From the NCBI RefSeq assembly GCF_022605725.1, contig NC_065567.1:29801127-29865126 (forward strand): a stretch of DNA of 64,000 nucleotides. The letters are read 5' to 3'. The position numbers were made by a program, and so were the translations under genes. Source of the stretch: Anthonomus grandis grandis (lineage: Eukaryota > Arthropoda > Insecta > Coleoptera > Curculionidae). Shown here piece after piece: positions 11,571-24,070 of this stretch (positions within the stretch are counted from its first letter, which is position 1; each line of letters begins with the position of its first letter). The notes under the pieces were generated by a model that saw only the letters and a program-made list of their open reading frames with translations, did not search any database and was not told the origin of the DNA.

Positions 11571-13555
11571 ACAATAGAAAAAAAAAGGTGTGCTATCTTT
11601 ATTCATTTTCTATAATAGTAATATATAAATACTAAAATTTAAATAGTTAAATGTTTCTCCCATTTGCCCAACCCACTACAAAAAAAAAGATGCTATGACA
11701 CATTAATTAGTGAATATTCTTTGATTAATGACTGTTGCAAAATGGACGACTAATTATTATAGTCGTATTAAAGACGAATAATCCTCTAATTTCTATTATT
11801 CACTTAACATTAATTCGACATATTACCAAATGTACCGAAAATAAAAAGGCATCTTTCAATTACATTGAGGGCTAACGTGAATCCTTGCCAAGAATAATCA
11901 AAGGGAAATCGGTCGATGGATACAAAGCCTTATCTAATTGATTAACTTTTTAATTCGATTAGCGGTTTGCAGCCCAAAAGCGAGTAATTCTGATGTCGCC
12001 AGTCTAGAATCCAACCTTCAACGGATTTGAAATGTCAGCAGTTTAATTTTAGTCCAGTTTTACATAGGGTTAACTCGTTGACTCATTCGAGTATCAAAGC
12101 CTAAAGCGAACTGGAGGGGACTTCGATACGTTATAACGATAATATACAATCCCTATAATTTATAATGTCTGTCAAATTAAAACTCCCTAAGAAAGTCTAA
12201 AAATACAGATGTTTTATTGACCATTGTTCCTTTGATGCTGAGGCCAAAAATATAAATTGCAATTTTCCACTTCTGCCTACGAGTTACTATAAATATGAAG
12301 CAATAAAACAATAAACTGTTTTTGGTTACGCTTTTGGTTTTGATTTTATTTTTGTACGGTTGTAAATTTTCTTTAAAGCAGAAAACCATAAAATGTGACG
12401 TTTATACCATTGACTTAGTCGTATGGTGAGGAAATTTTTTTTCATAAATTTTGATTGAATTTTAAACAGCGAATTATCCAGTCCGGAAGCCAACTGGTCT
12501 AAAGCCACTTATCAGGAAAACTACATAACTCTTCCATTTAAATCCATTACTCTTGTTCTAATAGAAATTTCGACATATCTTTTAATCAAAAACATAGAGG
12601 TGCCACTTAACCGGCTTGCCAGACCATTATTAAAACAATAAAAGAAAACTAGATCCCCCTATAATTACAGGTTATGCGAGCAAACCCCTCCGAGATTCTA
12701 ATAACACATGATGCACAATGTCAATATCATTATCCAATCAGAAATGTCGCCGTTGACAATATAATTGCAGTGTTGCCGGGTAATTTATATCGTATTAAGC
12801 TGCACTAGTTCGTTTTTTTTCTTCGGGTTTTTTTTAATAGTATGCCTTCTAATGAGACTTTCAAACGGCTGAAGTGCCCTAGACTATACGCTCTTGCATT
12901 ATGGGTATTAATAAATTTCCCCCAATGTGAAAAACCATAAATATTTTATATAGCAGAGATTGGTGTAGGGGACTGAAGGAATTGTATGAGGCGAGTCCAA
13001 ATTGCCAAGCAAAATAGTTCTAGATTCTGGTGGTAATAAAATCAGCCATGCTTACATGGGGGGATATAATGTATTAATGGATTAGGCAGTGAAAGTGTCC
13101 ATGAAATTGAAGAATAAATGAATTAGTTGTGTTTTGGTTTCGGGTGGGGTCACTACAATATTATGATCAATTTTTTTGAAGTCTGGACGTCCCATGATTA
13201 AAATATTAAAAAATGGGTCAGTTTGCACCTCCTTCTAGAAGCATAACAAACATGTATATGGCGTATATGTATCAAAAAATTTGTTTTTATTAAAAAAAAA
13301 CCAAGTGCAGTAAGTTCTCATCGATAAAGTTTAATGTCTTGAATTTTTAAAATTTCTTTTTGTCACAGCAGAAACAAATGAAAAAAGTTGACATGCACCT
13401 TTTATTCGACGTAAAATAACTTCAACAAACTATTCGTTCATACGATAAATCTACTCTGGCACGCTTGCAGGCGTTGGCAACGCGCGACGAGGCTGTCACA
13501 CATGCAGACTTTTTACTTTTTCCCTAAACGTTTTAAAGTAGGGGAGTGTCGATCA
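11571..13555. other. Unique sequence without a recognisable gene
   Basis: Mostly unique sequence. Minus-strand open frames at 12177-12389 and 12326-12508 overlap and have no recognisable motif. Base composition is more balanced at 11860-12140 and 12600-13150, as in ordinary intergenic or intronic DNA. No RNA gene seen. Confidence 0.5.
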
Positions 13556-13589
13556 ATCAAGACGAAACTTATATATAAAAACAAAATAT

Positions 13590-14230
13590 TAATAACATTT
13601 TAGTGGAACAAATTCCAAAGGATCAAGCACTTAGAAAATTCGTCAAAAGTGCAATTTTTGACGACCTATTTCGAGTCTAAAAAAGGGCCATAAAAATGCA
13701 AGATTTGGGCTAATATAAGAGCTACTACCTTGCGGATGGTCTCGTTGGATTCAAAAGGATCAAACTAAGACAAAACCGTTGGAATTTTCCCGATAGTGCC
13801 TATAGAAGCTGAGATATCGACCTCCAAAGTTTGGAATTTTTAATTTTTTAGGTATACATATCGAATTTTCACCAAAAATTGAATTTTATCGAAATCGAAC
13901 TAACTATAACAGCAGCTTATTCTGATCACGAACATCGCAAAAACATCAGGTTATAAAAGGATCCGAGCAGAACTAAGGGAATGAGAGCATTTTGAAAATT
14001 CGAAAATGGACATTTTTCGACCTCGTTTTTGAGCCGAAAAATGGGCTCTAAAAATGCAAGATCTCGGCTAATAAAAACTCTACGACCTTGCGGGTGGTCT
14101 CGTTGGATTCAGAAGGCAAAACCGTTGGAATTTTCCCGATAGTGCCTATAGAAGCCAAAATATCGACCTCCAAAGTTTGGGATTTTCCATTTTTCGAATC
14201 TGTTCGAAATGTCTGTTTTTTAACCAGAAA
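13590..14230 (+). repeat. Two-copy ~358-bp tandem duplication
   Basis: The block 'accttgcgg(a/g)tggtctcg' followed by 'ttggattca', 'ccgttggaattttcccgata', 'gtgcctatagaagc' and 'tatcgacctccaaagtttgg' occurs at about 13727-13835 and again at 14085-14190. Upstream of each is a 'taaaaatgcaagat(t/c)t(g/c)ggctaat' stretch. The second copy lacks about 16 bases after 'ttggattca', where the first has an extra 'ggatcaaactaagac' segment. Confidence 0.88.
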
Positions 14231-14359
14231 AAAAATTTCAGTCTCAATTTAGCCTCTAAAAATTCGCAATTTTTTCACTGAAAAGGTCGGACGGAGAACT
14301 GAGCGGTAAAAAGAAAATGATAAAAAATAGCTTAAAATAATTAAAATATAATATATAGG

Positions 14360-14385
14360 TTCCACCTGTTGGGCGCCAAAATTGT
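14360..14385 (-). repeat. Isolated TTGGCGCCCAACA box
   Basis: 'cctgttgggcgccaaaatt' is the minus-strand form of the box that ends each unit of the arrays at 15540-17045 and 21240-23460. It is the only copy outside them that I saw and may be a detached fragment of the same family. Confidence 0.55.
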
Positions 14386-15510
14386 AATTTGCAAAGAAAA
14401 CCCACATGTGCCATTTTATACTAGTTAACAGTCACCATATGCTCATTAAATTGTACATAAAATTAAAGTGTTTTTGCTACTCAGGATGAAACCTAAAATT
14501 AAAAATATTTCCAAGGGAAAAAACTTTCATTTACCCATTATTTATTGGATAGACAATGCGTCCATTATTCCCCTACAAAACGCATATAGCGCCGTCATAT
14601 CAGCTACTGTTTGATAAGCGTCATGAAACTTAACAAGTTGATTTATGGCACCGAAAAAGCTCCACGCACACCAATGAATGCCGTGTCTAATTATGTATTA
14701 AATACCCGCCCGTACTTGTTTTTGTTTCGGGATATTTTTTTCGTTTATTAATTTGCATAGATAAAAGGGTGTATTTTACAGCTATTGTGACGTGCGAACT
14801 TACAAGATTTTTCAAGTTCTTATGTCAGAAACGTAAAAAATTATTTATGTGACGTTAGGGAAAAATAATTCCTTTTACCTAGGCCCTTCTGTTTATTGTA
14901 TTCATAATTGTCAATTAGCCTTATCTGTAGGGCCACACGTACCTAATCTCATTATGGTGCAGGGGCAATTACTGTTAAGGTACTTCCGCCCTATGGTTCT
15001 ACTTCCTTATTAAACTAAGAATTTAATCCTCTAATATTTTTTTTTATTTTGTGAATTAAGGAAAGCTGACAGGTTCATTAATTATTCATTTAAAATAAAT
15101 GAAAAGGGCTTTTAGATTTTTAAATATCACGCTGTTTTCTCTATTATTTTATGACCCGGCAAGTAGCTGAGGGTCAGCATTTTCGAAGGAGAATTTAATA
15201 AAAACTTGATCAAACTATAAAGACGGTTTACGCTCGTCGAATTAACTTTTTTTCTCGTTTATTTTTTTTTATATTAGCAACCTTGTAAACGTTCAAACAC
15301 GGGGTTTTCGCTTTTATTAACTTAAAGCGAGCGAGCATAGTATCCTATTCGAAAATATATTTTAATATTAAGGCTACTTATTAACTAACTAGTTTTTGTT
15401 TATAAACGAGATAAGATTTTAATTATTACAATGTTTATACTAAATTTATATAGAGCTTCTCTTTATATTTCCACGAATCAGTAGCAGTAAACGCGTCCAT
15501 GATTTTAGGT
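14386..15510. other. Unique sequence without a gene
   Basis: No open frame longer than about 60 codons and no repeat that I recognise. A+T-rich with moderately balanced patches near 14560-15000. Confidence 0.55.
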
Positions 15511-15519
15511 ATTTTTTTA

Positions 15520-17045
15520 TTAATTTTAATAAATTTTAATTTCTTCTCAAGGTCGATATATTATTTAGACGAGTTGATGATGGTGATCATAAGATGAAAC
15601 GTCGAGCGGTAAATTGATGGTTTTCTTTTCCTAATTTTAGTTTATGTGAATAGTTATTATACTTATATTTAATAAAAAAAAAAATTGAAGATTTTAATTG
15701 CGTGAATGTTTATTAATTAATTTTTTTTTGGAAGCGTTTTTCATGCCTTGGTCCCCTGAGGATGACCAATAAATTGGATATGCAGAGTTTTTCTTTTCAA
15801 GAAAATTATCGTAAAAATTACCTAATCTTTATACAGTGGCAAATACGTTCATCTAGTAATTTGGGATTTTGGGCACTATTTTGGCGCCCAACAAATTTTA
15901 TTAATTTTTGATAAAAAAATTTTAATGGCACCATATTATTTTGACGAAATTGATGATGACCGAAAGATGAAACGTCCAATGATAAATGGTTCTCTATTCT
16001 TAACTTTAGTTTATATAATTAGTTAGTATACTTACATATAAATAAAAAATTATTAATTAAAGATATAATAAAACGTAATTGTTAATTAAATAATTTTTTT
16101 CTGGAAGCTTCGTTCATGTCTTAGTCTCCTAAGGATAACCAATACATTGGATATATTGGAAATGAGATGTGTAGAGTCTAATAAAAATTACATAATTTTG
16201 ACAAATTGGCAAATGCGTCCAACAAGTAAATTGGGATTTTAGGCATCTTCTTGGCGCCCAACAAATTTTCTTAATTTTCATAAAAGTTATGTACTTCTCA
16301 AGGTCAATATTATTTAGACAAGTTGATGATGGTGATCGAAAAACGAAACGTCGAGCGGTAAATTGATCGTTTTCTTTTTCTAATTTTAGTTTATGTGATT
16401 AGTTATTATACTTATATTTAATTAAAAAAAAATAATTGAAGATTTTAATTGCGTGAATGTTTATTTATTAATTTTTTTCTGGAAGCGTTTTTCATGCCTT
16501 GGTCTCCTGAGGATGACCAATAAATTGGATATGTAGAGTTTTTTTTTCAAGAAAATTATCATAAAAATTACGTAATTTTTACACAATGGCAAATAGGTTC
16601 ATTTAGAAATTTGGGATTTTAGGCATCTTTTTGGAGCCCAACAAATGTTATCAATTTTCATAAAAAAAATTTGAAGGCCTCATATTATTCAGATGAAATT
16701 GATGATGGTAATTGAAAGACGAAACATCGAGTGGTAAATCAGTCCTTTTCTTATTTTAATTTTTTTTTTATGTAATATCTTTTATATAAATAAAAAAATA
16801 ATTGAAGATATAAAAAAACTGTTTATATTTTTTTTCCTGGAAGCTTTTTTCATACATTAGTCTCCTGAGGATGAATAAATGACTGAAACGTCAAAACAGG
16901 CAAATAAAATCTCCTAGGCGTTTGAGATATCTAGAGTCTTTTTTCTCACAATAATAATTACAAAAAATACTTAATTTTGACAAAATGGGCAAATGTGTTA
17001 ATCAAGTAATTTGGGATTTTAAGCATCTCTTTGGCGCCCAACATA
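15520..17045 (+). repeat. Tandem array of 370-400 bp units ending in TTGGCGCCCAACA (left arm)
   Basis: Four units end with 'ttggcgcccaaca' at 15881, 16251, 16631 (ttggagccc variant) and 17031. Each unit contains in order: a 'tgatgatggtgatcgaaa' segment running into 'gacgaaacgtcgag', an A+T-rich middle with 'agttattatacttatattta', a 'cctgaggatgaccaataa' box, 'aattacgtaatttt', then 'ttgggattttaggcatctt' before the closing box. The same unit occurs in reverse orientation at 21240-23460. The inner flank also matches in inverted form (17050-17150 against 21240-21340), so the two arrays form one large inverted repeat. Confidence 0.92.
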
Positions 17046-18650
17046 TTAAAAAAAAAGTCACTTATAAGTGTCTGTTTGAGGTTTTTATTTTTTTTTATTA
17101 ATATACACGTTTGGAATATTAGCAGTTAATAATAGCATATAAATAGCTTTATTTATGACATGTGATTCTATAACGTACACAAAAAAAATTGTTTACTGCT
17201 ACGGCGTAACGCTACCTAGGGATGGACCCGATTGCAATTAAGAATAGAAGAGAGAGAATAAGATGGGCATGGTCCTTCTATGGCTTTTTTCTATAAGAAA
17301 GAAAAAAAATTATTAAAGGCATAAAACGAATGGGTACTTTTTTTTGAATATATTATTGACTAATGACCCATACCGAAAACAACATTTTTAGCATGTTTAC
17401 CAGATAAATCAAGGCAAGGAACCCCGAGACCTTCCTATCGAAAGAAACTCTCAAGATCGCGCATCGAATGATTTATTCGAATAATTAAGCATCAGGCGTA
17501 ATGTTTCATAAATCTGCTCTCGGGGATGATTTAGAGGACCACGAGAGCCATTTTATGCACTGAACTTAGCTAAATTCGTAACAGTGGGCATTCATAAAGG
17601 GGTGATTAATTTCGGGATCCTCTTAAGAATTATTATTATTTCGCGCTTTATAAATAAAAGAGGTTTTGTTGATATATATCTCCTGAGTGGGAAGAAGTCC
17701 AAGAATTATTGGTCTGCTTTAATAGCTAATGCCGAAATCCCATATTCGTTTTCTCTGTATTAATATTAAATTCCGTGTTGCAAGGGGGGTTTCCTGCATC
17801 AAATCTGGGAATAGTAAAATATTTATCGTTGCGTTACGAAACAGGGGGAACGTGTAATTCCGATAAAAATAAAAGCGCATAAATAGACTCTATCTATGAA
17901 TATTCTTTGAGGGTGGAGTAACCCCCATTGAGAGAAAAGCCTTGTGATAAATAAATTTATTAATATTCTTATCACCTTATAAGCATACCGTTTGTTTTTT
18001 TTTTTTTGAATAATAAAATAAGAGTGCACCCGTATTCTTTGTTTGAAAACATATTTTTTCCTGAACGTGACAATTTTATAATTAAAGTTTCTTTTTTTAT
18101 ACGCCAACACGAATTTGTCGCGAGCCGGACGTAATAAATGTTCGTAATAAATAAAATGCCTTCTAGAGTTCTAATTATTCAGTGCAGTAAATCCATTATT
18201 TAAATATAAAAAAAAAATTCAAATTTAAAAAACACTTGGAATGAAATGTTTATCAAAAGACCCTCATTCTCACAAGTTGTTCGAGATAATTATTATCTTA
18301 TACCGAATTGTCGAACTACCGAAAGTCTCATAAACGCCGACAGATACGACGGATAAGTAAATTATTTATTTTGTCTTCTTCTTGGTTCCGATTCTATACA
18401 AAAGGACATTAAGATAATGGAATGGTGCTTACAGGTATAGTTGTATGTGGGATTATGGCCATCTAAATCGGCCCTAAAGATAAAATTGTGTTCGGATCAA
18501 TTCGGTATTTAAGATAAATGTTTTTTACGGTCAACAAGGTTTGTTCCTAAAGTGGATTAGTATTCATCCAATATTTATTCAAAAAAAATTTAAAAGGTGA
18601 TTCAGGACATTATTGTAAAACATTTTTTATATTATTGTCTCTCTTAGGTT
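17046..18650. other. Core region between the inverted arrays, left part
   Basis: The first 100 bases ('acttataagtgtctg', 'aatatacacgtttggaatatt') are an inverted match to 21240-21340. The rest is unique. The minus-strand frame at 17823-18110 (95 codons) is Lys/Arg/Phe-rich with no transposase motif; I do not call it a gene. A mobile element of this form would need a transposase supplied from elsewhere. Confidence 0.55.
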
Positions 18651-18659
18651 CAAGAATGA

Positions 18660-20130
18660 TGGTAACAAATAATATTTTAACAAAGTTTTTCCTTTACTGA
18701 ATGTCCGGCTTATAAATCACACTTCAGGCAATGTTGTAATAAATAGAAATGTAGCATATTTGCGAATTTAAAAAAAAAAATAAACTGAGGGAACAATATA
18801 AAAATTAAACAAGAAAAATTAGAAAGATTAACAAATTACAGAGAAACAATTAATAAAACGTTGAAAAAATTAGCGTAGAGGGACGCTTTTGATACGTTTG
18901 TCCAAGCTAGTCATGTAAGAATAAGCGTAAAATATTTTTAAAGTTTTCGAGGCTTAAGGTTAAAAGGAAACTTAAATTATGTAGATGTATAATAGCAAAA
19001 GCTAGTTTGTTCACATTTTCTCTTGTTCACCTTCATATTTATATTGTCAAGGGTCTGACTTTCACCTTGACAGCCTTTAGTCAATATGTGGTTATTAAAT
19101 TACCCTCCTAGGCAATGTTGTAATAGTGCTAGAAAGAAATAAGAAAAATAAAATGATGAAGTAAGGAAACAATATAAAAATTAAACAAGAAAAATTAGAA
19201 AGATTAACAAGTTACAGAGAAACAATTAATAAAACGTTGAAAAAATGAGCGTAGAGGGACGCTTTTGATACGTTTGTCCAAGCTAGTCATGTAAGTATTA
19301 GGGTAAAATATATTTTTAAAGTTTCCAAGGCTCCAAACTTAGATCATGTGGATGTACTGTAGCAAAACCTGCGTGTATAAAAAAAGCTACGTGCTTACAT
19401 TACGTTTGTTTACAGTTTCTCTTGTTCACCTTCATATTTATATTGTAAACGGACTGACTTTCACCTTGATCCTTTAGTCAATATTTATTAAATTACCCTC
19501 CTAGGAAATGTTATAATAGTGCAGCTTATTTGCTAGAAAGAAATAAGAAAAATAAAACGATGAAGTAAGGAAACAATATAAAAATTAAATAAGAAAAATT
19601 AAAAAGTTATAGAAAAACAATTAATAAAACGTTAAAAAAATTGTCGTAAAGGGACGCTTTTAGTAGATTTGTGAACTATTTGCAAGTTTTAGAAGACTGA
19701 TTTAAACAGGCTGTTAAAATATGTATTTATTTTTATTAACAGAAATTATTTAGTTAATATTAAGCTATTGTTAAGTTAAATATGTACTGTATATTAATTT
19801 TTTTAATGCCTTGTAGTTGAGCTTTTTTGTGTAACGTAGTATTTATGAATTAATAAATAAGTAAGTTGACGTCATTCACTCAATGTTGGGTTATCTTATA
19901 TAATCTTTCTCCTCCTTTTTGCTATTTTTTTTAAAAGAAATACAAAAATAAAATAATAAAGTAAGAAAATAATATAAAAATTAAACAAGAAAACTTAGAA
20001 AAATTAACAAATTTCACTGAAATAATTAATAAAACGTTGAAAAAATGGTTGTAAAGGGGCGCTTTTGATACGTAAGAATTAGTGTTTAAAATAGCTTTAA
20101 GGAAGTTTCCATATCTTGAGGTGAAAAGAA
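18660..20130 (+). repeat. Tandem array of four ~390-bp units
   Basis: A segment beginning 'gaaacaatataaaaattaaa' and running through 'acaattaataaaacgttgaa' to 'gggacgcttttgatacg' occurs at about 18790, 19168, 19568 and 19963, with spacings of roughly 378-400 bases. The first two copies are nearly identical across more than 130 bases; the third and fourth are more decayed. Between them recur 'tttcaccttga' and 'attaccctcctagg(c/a)aatgtt'. The array lies in the core between the inverted arrays. Confidence 0.9.
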
Positions 20131-21235
20131 GAAGTGGACTAAGAAATATGCTATAAGAAAAGCTGTGGTAAAATAATTCATGATTAAAACCCTATAAAAA
20201 CAAAACAATTTCCAAAGGCTCCAAAATTATAGAAAACTCCAATAAAATGTAATTTTTTTAAATAAATATTCCCCAAGTCGTAAAAAATCCTAAAAAAAAG
20301 CACCATTGCAGCAATAATTCTCCCAATTTTTACACGATTTTTCCTTTTAAACCCGGCATTTTGGTGCATTACAATTAAAAAATTCTTCCTCTAAATTACA
20401 CTGGAAACCCTAAAAAAATTATTTTTTCCAAGGTTTTTATAATAATCTCCCTGACTCTAATAAAATCTAACAGTAAATACTGAGCAATAAATTCCCGTTA
20501 ATAATTAATTAAAAATAACTTGAGTAACTTAATTTTCTTCACAACTTAAGACAAAACAGCCTAATGCATTCTAATCCTATCAACAACAGGTACGCCGTCC
20601 ATTTCAAGCCATCGTTTACCATCTTGATCATCTATAAACAACAACTAAGAGCTTCTCTTATTACCATTTTAGTTAAGATGCGATAAGTAGAGTGGAATTA
20701 GGTTAGACGTACGGTTTTGGTCTTTGCTTAAAGCAGTGAGTAATTTAGGATTAAGGCACTGTAAATAGGAAAATAAATTTGAACCATTGAAATTTCCAAA
20801 CGTTAAGATTAAAAAAAATAATAATGATAAAGAATAGTATCGAAGAATTAACATGACTTACTCACCGGAAATGCCTTTATAGCGCACACAATGCAAAGTT
20901 TACAAGCTTGAATGGCTTTATTAATATTGACAAGCCTTTGAATTTAATCATTTTCGTTTTTTTTTGTACGCTATACAATCACAATACGCAATCTGAATTT
21001 TTATTTAAGGATATCATATTGCTGAATGAATATTTTATTTGTGTTTGCTTTATAATTGACTATACGGCGCATGTAAATGAGTATTTATGACCCAGCGATA
21101 TTGCCACCAAGATTAAATGTTATAAAAAGAATTTGCAATGTAAACAGGAATGGGATTTGATTTGTTGTTGACAATGGGGGTATTAGGATCATTGTCATTT
21201 TTAGTTCTCAAAGTCAAAACTGCTTTATTGTTTAA
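20131..21235. other. Core region between the inverted arrays, right part
   Basis: Unique A+T-rich sequence. Short frames at 20184-20369 and 20669-20854 (minus) and 20908-21090 (plus) have no recognisable domain. No gene called. Confidence 0.5.
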
Positions 21236-21239
21236 CATA

Positions 21240-23460
21240 AATATGTCATAAACAAAGCTACACGTAAGTGTTAATATTCGACGTGTGTATAAATATGAAG
21301 AAAAAGAAACACTTATAACTGACAGATTTTTTTTGTATTAATTTGTTGGGCGCCAAAGAAATGCTTAAAATCCCAAATTACTTGATGGTCGCATTTGCCA
21401 TTTTCAAAATTAAGTAGTTTTTGTCAATATTATTTTGAAAAAAAAGACTCTAGATATCTCAAATGCTTAGAAGATTTTTTTTTTAATTTCGATGTTTCTA
21501 TCGTTTATTCGGTCATCCTCAGGATGAAAAAAATTACCAAAAAAAAAATTCAATAATAATTAATGAATTTGGTATAATAAGGTGAAATCTTCGAGAAATT
21601 AATTGTTTATTTATTTAAAAGTATAGTAACAAATTACATAAACTAAAGTTTAGATAGGAAACTGATTGATTCGACCTTTTGTCCTTGGGTCATCATCATC
21701 AATTTCGTGCAGCTTAAGTCTATCATATGACGCCCTTAAAAAAAATTAAATTTTATTAAAATTAATAAAATCTGTTGGGCGCCAAAAAATTGCTTAAAAA
21801 TCTGAAATTCATTAACGAACGCATTTATTTTTGTCCTAATGTCACCTTTCAAGATCCCAAATGCCTGGAAGATTTTTTAAATTTCGACGTTTTCGTTATC
21901 TATTGGTCGTCCTGAGGTGAGTAAAGCAGAAACAAAAGTTTCAAAACAAAAATAATAAATAAACAAGTATGAAATATTTACTGAATAATTTTTTTATTTA
22001 ATTATAATAAGTATCGTAACTAAGAAAAGATAAATTTGACTGATTTATCGATGTTGGGTCACCATTATCAACTATGTGTTAATAACATGACGCTGTTAAG
22101 AAAACATTTTTTTTTTATTAATAAAAAATGTTGGGCGCCAAAAAAGTGCTTAAAGTTCCAAATTACTTTTATCATTGTGTCAAAATTAAGTAATTTTTGC
22201 CAATTTTGAACATTCAAATGACTGGACATTTATTTGGATATCCTCAATATACTATGGCACGAGCAAATATACCAGAAAAAAATTTCAATGCTTTTCTCAA
22301 CTAATTAACTTGTTATTTAATTATGCTTATGATAGCTAATTACATACACTAATATTTGTAAAGTAAAACGATTGATTTACTAAACTACAATGTTTCGTCT
22401 TTGAATAAATCATGTTGGGCGCCAAAGAATTGCTTAAAGTTAATTATTGGACGCATTTCACATCTTATCGAAATTAAATAATTTTTGTGAGAATTTTCTC
22501 AATTAAGACAACGATTGATTGATCACTCGACGTTTTGTCTTTGAGTCACCATCATCAGTTTCGTGTGGTTTTAGTCTATAATATAACGCCTTTAAAAAAA
22601 TTAAATTTTATTAAAATAAATGCTAAAATATGTTGGGCGCCAAAAAACTGCTTAAAGTTAATTGTTGGACGCATTTCACATTTTATCGAAATTAAATAAT
22701 TTTTGTGAGAATTTTGTCATTCAAGACAACGATTGATTGATCACTCGATGTTTTGTCTTTGAGTCACCATCATCAGTTTCGTGTGGTTTTAGCCTATAAT
22801 ATAACGCCTTTAAAAAAATTAAATTTTATTAAAATAAATGCTAAAATATGTTGGGCGCCAAAGAATTGCTTAAGGTTAAGTGTTGGATGCATTTATTATT
22901 ATATCAAAATTAAATATTTTTGTGAGAATTTTCTCAATCAAGAAAACGATTGATTGATTACTCGACGTTTTGTCTTTGAGTCACCATCATCAATTTCGTG
23001 TGGCTTTGGGCTATAATATAACGCTTTTAAAAAAAATTAAATGTTATTAAAATAAATGCTAAAATATGTTGGGCGCCAAAAAACTGCTTAAAGTTAATTA
23101 TTGGACGCATTTCACATTTTATCGAAATTAAATAATTTTTGTGAGAATTTTCTTATTCAAGAAAACGATTGATTGATCATTCGACGTTTTGTCTTTGAGT
23201 CACCATCATCAAGTTCGTGTGGCTTTAGCACATAATATAACACCTTTAAAAAAAATTAAATTCTATTGAAATAAATGCTAAGAGATGTTGGGCGCCAAAG
23301 AATTGCCTAAATTTAATTGTTGGACGCATTTCACATTGTATCGAAATTAAATAATTTTTGTGATAATTTCTTTTGAAAAAAAAAAGACTTAACATCATAA
23401 ATGCCTGAACGAGTTTTTTTTTATTAATTTCGACGTTTCGGTTATTTATTTGATCTTTCT
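21240..23460 (-). repeat. Inverted array of the TTGGCGCCCAACA repeat (right arm), with 218-bp derivatives
   Basis: Plus-strand 'tgttgggcgcc' starts at about 21344, 21773, 22129, 22413, 22631, 22849, 23067 and 23286. The first three spacings are long and uneven (429, 356, 284 bases); the last four are 218, 218, 218 and 219. The long units carry both the 'cctgaggatgacc' box and the 'tgatgatggtga' box, read on the minus strand. The 218-base units keep only the second, so they look like an internal-deletion derivative that then expanded. The two perfect-length units at 22413-22849 are almost identical. Open frames at 22753-22953 and 23246-23646 are by-products. Confidence 0.93.
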
Positions 23461-23599
23461 CTCTTTCGATTCCATGTCTGATGAAAATATTAACATTAGA
23501 ATAATAATTAAAAGGATGCAGAAATGTGTAAAATACGTAAGAATAATAGGAAATATGAAGACACAAATTTGCGATTCAATCAATTTTGTTAAATAATTA

Positions 23600-24070
23600 T
23601 TTCTCATAGGTTTAAAGATCCCGATAAAAAAATAATTTTTTAACATAGTCAGTCAGAATTCGGGAGAAAAATGTATAAAATAATTTTTTAACGTAAATAT
23701 TTATTCAGTATTTTTTACATTAATTTTTTTCAAAAATCGTAGAAAATTTTAATGAAAAAAATTTTTTTTCACATAACTGACCTTCATTATATAGGTTCAA
23801 AAATAGCAATAAAAAGAGTTTTTAAAAGAAATGGAAATAAAAATTGAACGTAAATATTTAATCAGTTTTTTACATTTATTTTTTACAAAAATCGTAGAAA
23901 ACCCAGTGAAAAAAAAATCTTTTTTTTTTCACATAATCAGTCAGAATTCGAAAGAAAAATGCAAAAAAGAATATTTCTGACATGAATATTCAACCATTTT
24001 TTTTACAATTATACCTCATAGACTCAAAAATTGTAAAAAATCAATTTTTATTTTTTAAATTATGTAGCTC
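23600..24070 (+). repeat. Short degenerate tandem repeat (~130-160 bp units)
   Basis: 'cgtaaatatttattcagt' at 23692 and 'cgtaaatatttaatcagt' at 23849, each followed by 'caaaaatcgtagaaaa', with a weaker third copy from about 23975. 'cagtcagaattcg' occurs at about 23650 and 23939. The open frame at 23982-24200 is low-complexity and not called. Confidence 0.65.

Noticed and set aside
17823..18110. 95-codon minus-strand frame in the core of the inverted arrays, as a possible transposase
   Set aside because: No DDE or other transposase motif, basic and aromatic low-complexity composition, far too short.
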